The notes under the pieces: generated by a model
The model's database searches: none
The model's input: the letters and a program-made list of their open reading frames with translations, nothing else
Told to the model about the DNA's origin: nothing
Program-made: the position numbers and the translations under genes
Source: Thiosulfatihalobacter marinus
Lineage (GTDB): Bacteria; Pseudomonadota; Alphaproteobacteria; Rhodobacterales; Rhodobacteraceae
Length of the DNA: 64,000 nucleotides
Assembly: GCF_016019955.1 (NCBI RefSeq)
Contig: NZ_JAECRZ010000007.1
Location: forward strand, 1-64,000
Reading direction: 5' to 3'
In this document: positions 63,401 to 64,000 of the stretch, piece by piece
Numbering within the stretch: position 1 is the stretch's first letter
Layout: every line of letters starts with the position of its first letter

Positions 63401-63994
63401 TCAGTCGGGAAGGCCGATTTGCGGGATGTATCCGGCGCGCAGAGCCTTGAGAGAGGGCAATGGGGTCAGGACCGTGACGTGCCCAGCGGGGCGTGGTTGC
63501 GGTGTGGCATAGCCTGAAGGGCGGAAGGGACAAACAGCGTCGTGCCAGATCAGGGCGGGGCCGGCTTCCGTCAGGATGAACGCGCCGTCAGGGAGCGTTG
63601 CGGCCTCGGCGTCATAACGGCGTTGCGTAAAGCGACGCGGAATAGCGCGGGCCGCATGCAAAATGGTGTCGAATTCGGAGATGGAGCCGGAATGCCCGGT
63701 GGCATGGAGAAAGGCTCGGTAGGCAGTTCGGCGGCATTCGCCGCAGGGGCGATGGCCAGCGGCGAGGGCGACAGCCTCGTCATGGAAGAACAGTTCCGTG
63801 TAGTGCCCCGGGACCATGAGCGGGCGTTTACGGCCCTTGAAACGGGTCAGGCAGCAGACCCATGCCTTGTGACGCCAGCGGCGGCGGGTCAGGCCATGTT
63901 CATCGTGCAGGATGCCACGATTGCCCATGAAAGCCCCGCGCGCGGGGTGTGCGATGATCTCCGAGGTCGGTTGAACGCGGTTCTGGAGGGGCAT
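63401..63994 (-). CDS. conserved hypothetical protein with CGEC motif (possible metal site)
   Basis: A protein of at least 197 residues at the right edge; the true start may lie at 63994 or beyond the window. The conserved block reads RWRHKAWVCCLTRFKGR, PGHYTELFFHDEAVALAAGHRPCGECRR and RAFLHATG. The C-G-E-C with the preceding His and CC pair resembles the metal-binding turn of Ada-like proteins (HRPCGRCRP), but the rest does not match Ada as I know it. I therefore leave the function open. It is convergent with the ABC-F gene, 226 bases apart. Confidence 0.7.
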   Translation of the reverse strand: MPLQNRVQPTSEIIAHPARGAFMGNRGILHDEHGLTRRRWRHKAWVCCLTRFKGRKRPLMVPGHYTELFFHDEAVALAAGHRPCGECRRTAYRAFLHATGHSGSISEFDTILHAARAIPRRFTQRRYDAEAATLPDGAFILTEAGPALIWHDAVCPFRPSGYATPQPRPAGHVTVLTPLPSLKALRAGYIPQIGLPD

Positions 63995-64000
63995 GGCACG

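Overview
The window reads as chromosomal DNA of a marine alphaproteobacterium of the order Rhodobacterales (Roseobacter group). It is GC-rich and tightly packed. It carries a DMSP lyase gene (dddP) with every published active-site residue, a DksA with one cysteine, an ornithine-lipid acyltransferase (olsB), and gene orders usual for this order (ccmABCDG, then acnA on the opposite strand; DUF177-rpmF-plsX-fabH-ihfA-merR; dgt-argS-SPOR-nagZ-scpA-scpB). Most of the content is housekeeping. The accessory parts are an IS3-type end at the left edge, the dddP neighbourhood, and an unusual repeat-protein cluster at 44.3-47.1 kb.

Layout. 0-8.6 kb: IS3 transposase end, parE, ppk2, DUF2461 protein, DsbA-like isomerase, MATE exporter, amidase, DUF2189 membrane protein. 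8.6-11.5 kb: a Rieske oxygenase with a 70-residue overlapping partner, an XRE regulator and a small hypothetical protein. 11.5-16.8 kb: ilvB-ilvN behind a leader-peptide attenuator, an M48 protease-TPR protein and an aminotransferase. 17.0-22.6 kb: cytochrome c maturation genes ccmABCDG, then acnA. 22.8-30.1 kb: DUF1223 protein, EamA permease, fliG, TPR protein, purB, three small exported proteins and a hydrolase-OsmC fusion. 30.2-33.0 kb: dddP, a DUF3445 (heme-dependent N-demethylase-like) protein and a flavodoxin-like protein. 33.1-36.6 kb: glnA, glnB and the NAD(P)H-hydrate repair enzyme. 37.1-41.2 kb: a run reading MoxR ATPase, GNAT, DUF2927 lipoprotein, a 55-residue membrane protein and a VWA/CoxE protein. 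41.4-43.9 kb: dksA, FAD monooxygenase and exonuclease III.

44.3-47.1 kb holds the most unusual element. A 215-residue protein is built from twelve copies of a six-residue [M/L][F/Y]TSGL motif. It is followed by an unrecognised 358-residue protein whose stop codon overlaps the start of an EamA-type exporter. No function is known to me; a multi-core peptide precursor with a partner protein and an exporter is one testable reading. 47.1-54.3 kb returns to housekeeping (erpA, dgt, argS, SPOR protein, nagZ, scpA, scpB, a small basic protein). 54.3-64 kb holds a dCTP deaminase family protein, tRNA-Pro(GGG), a MerR regulator, ihfA, fabH, plsX, rpmF, a YceD protein, bamE, olsB, an ABC-F ATPase and a conserved hypothetical protein at the right edge.

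Non-coding signals that stand out are the ilvBN leader peptide with mutually exclusive hairpins, several intrinsic terminators (one inside a coding sequence on the other strand), a double hairpin at 33.0 kb, and two intergenic arrays of exactly four 11-bp units (near 16.86 and 63.24 kb, opposite orientations) sharing the core CGTCGGTATTG. No CRISPR array, rRNA or prophage was seen.
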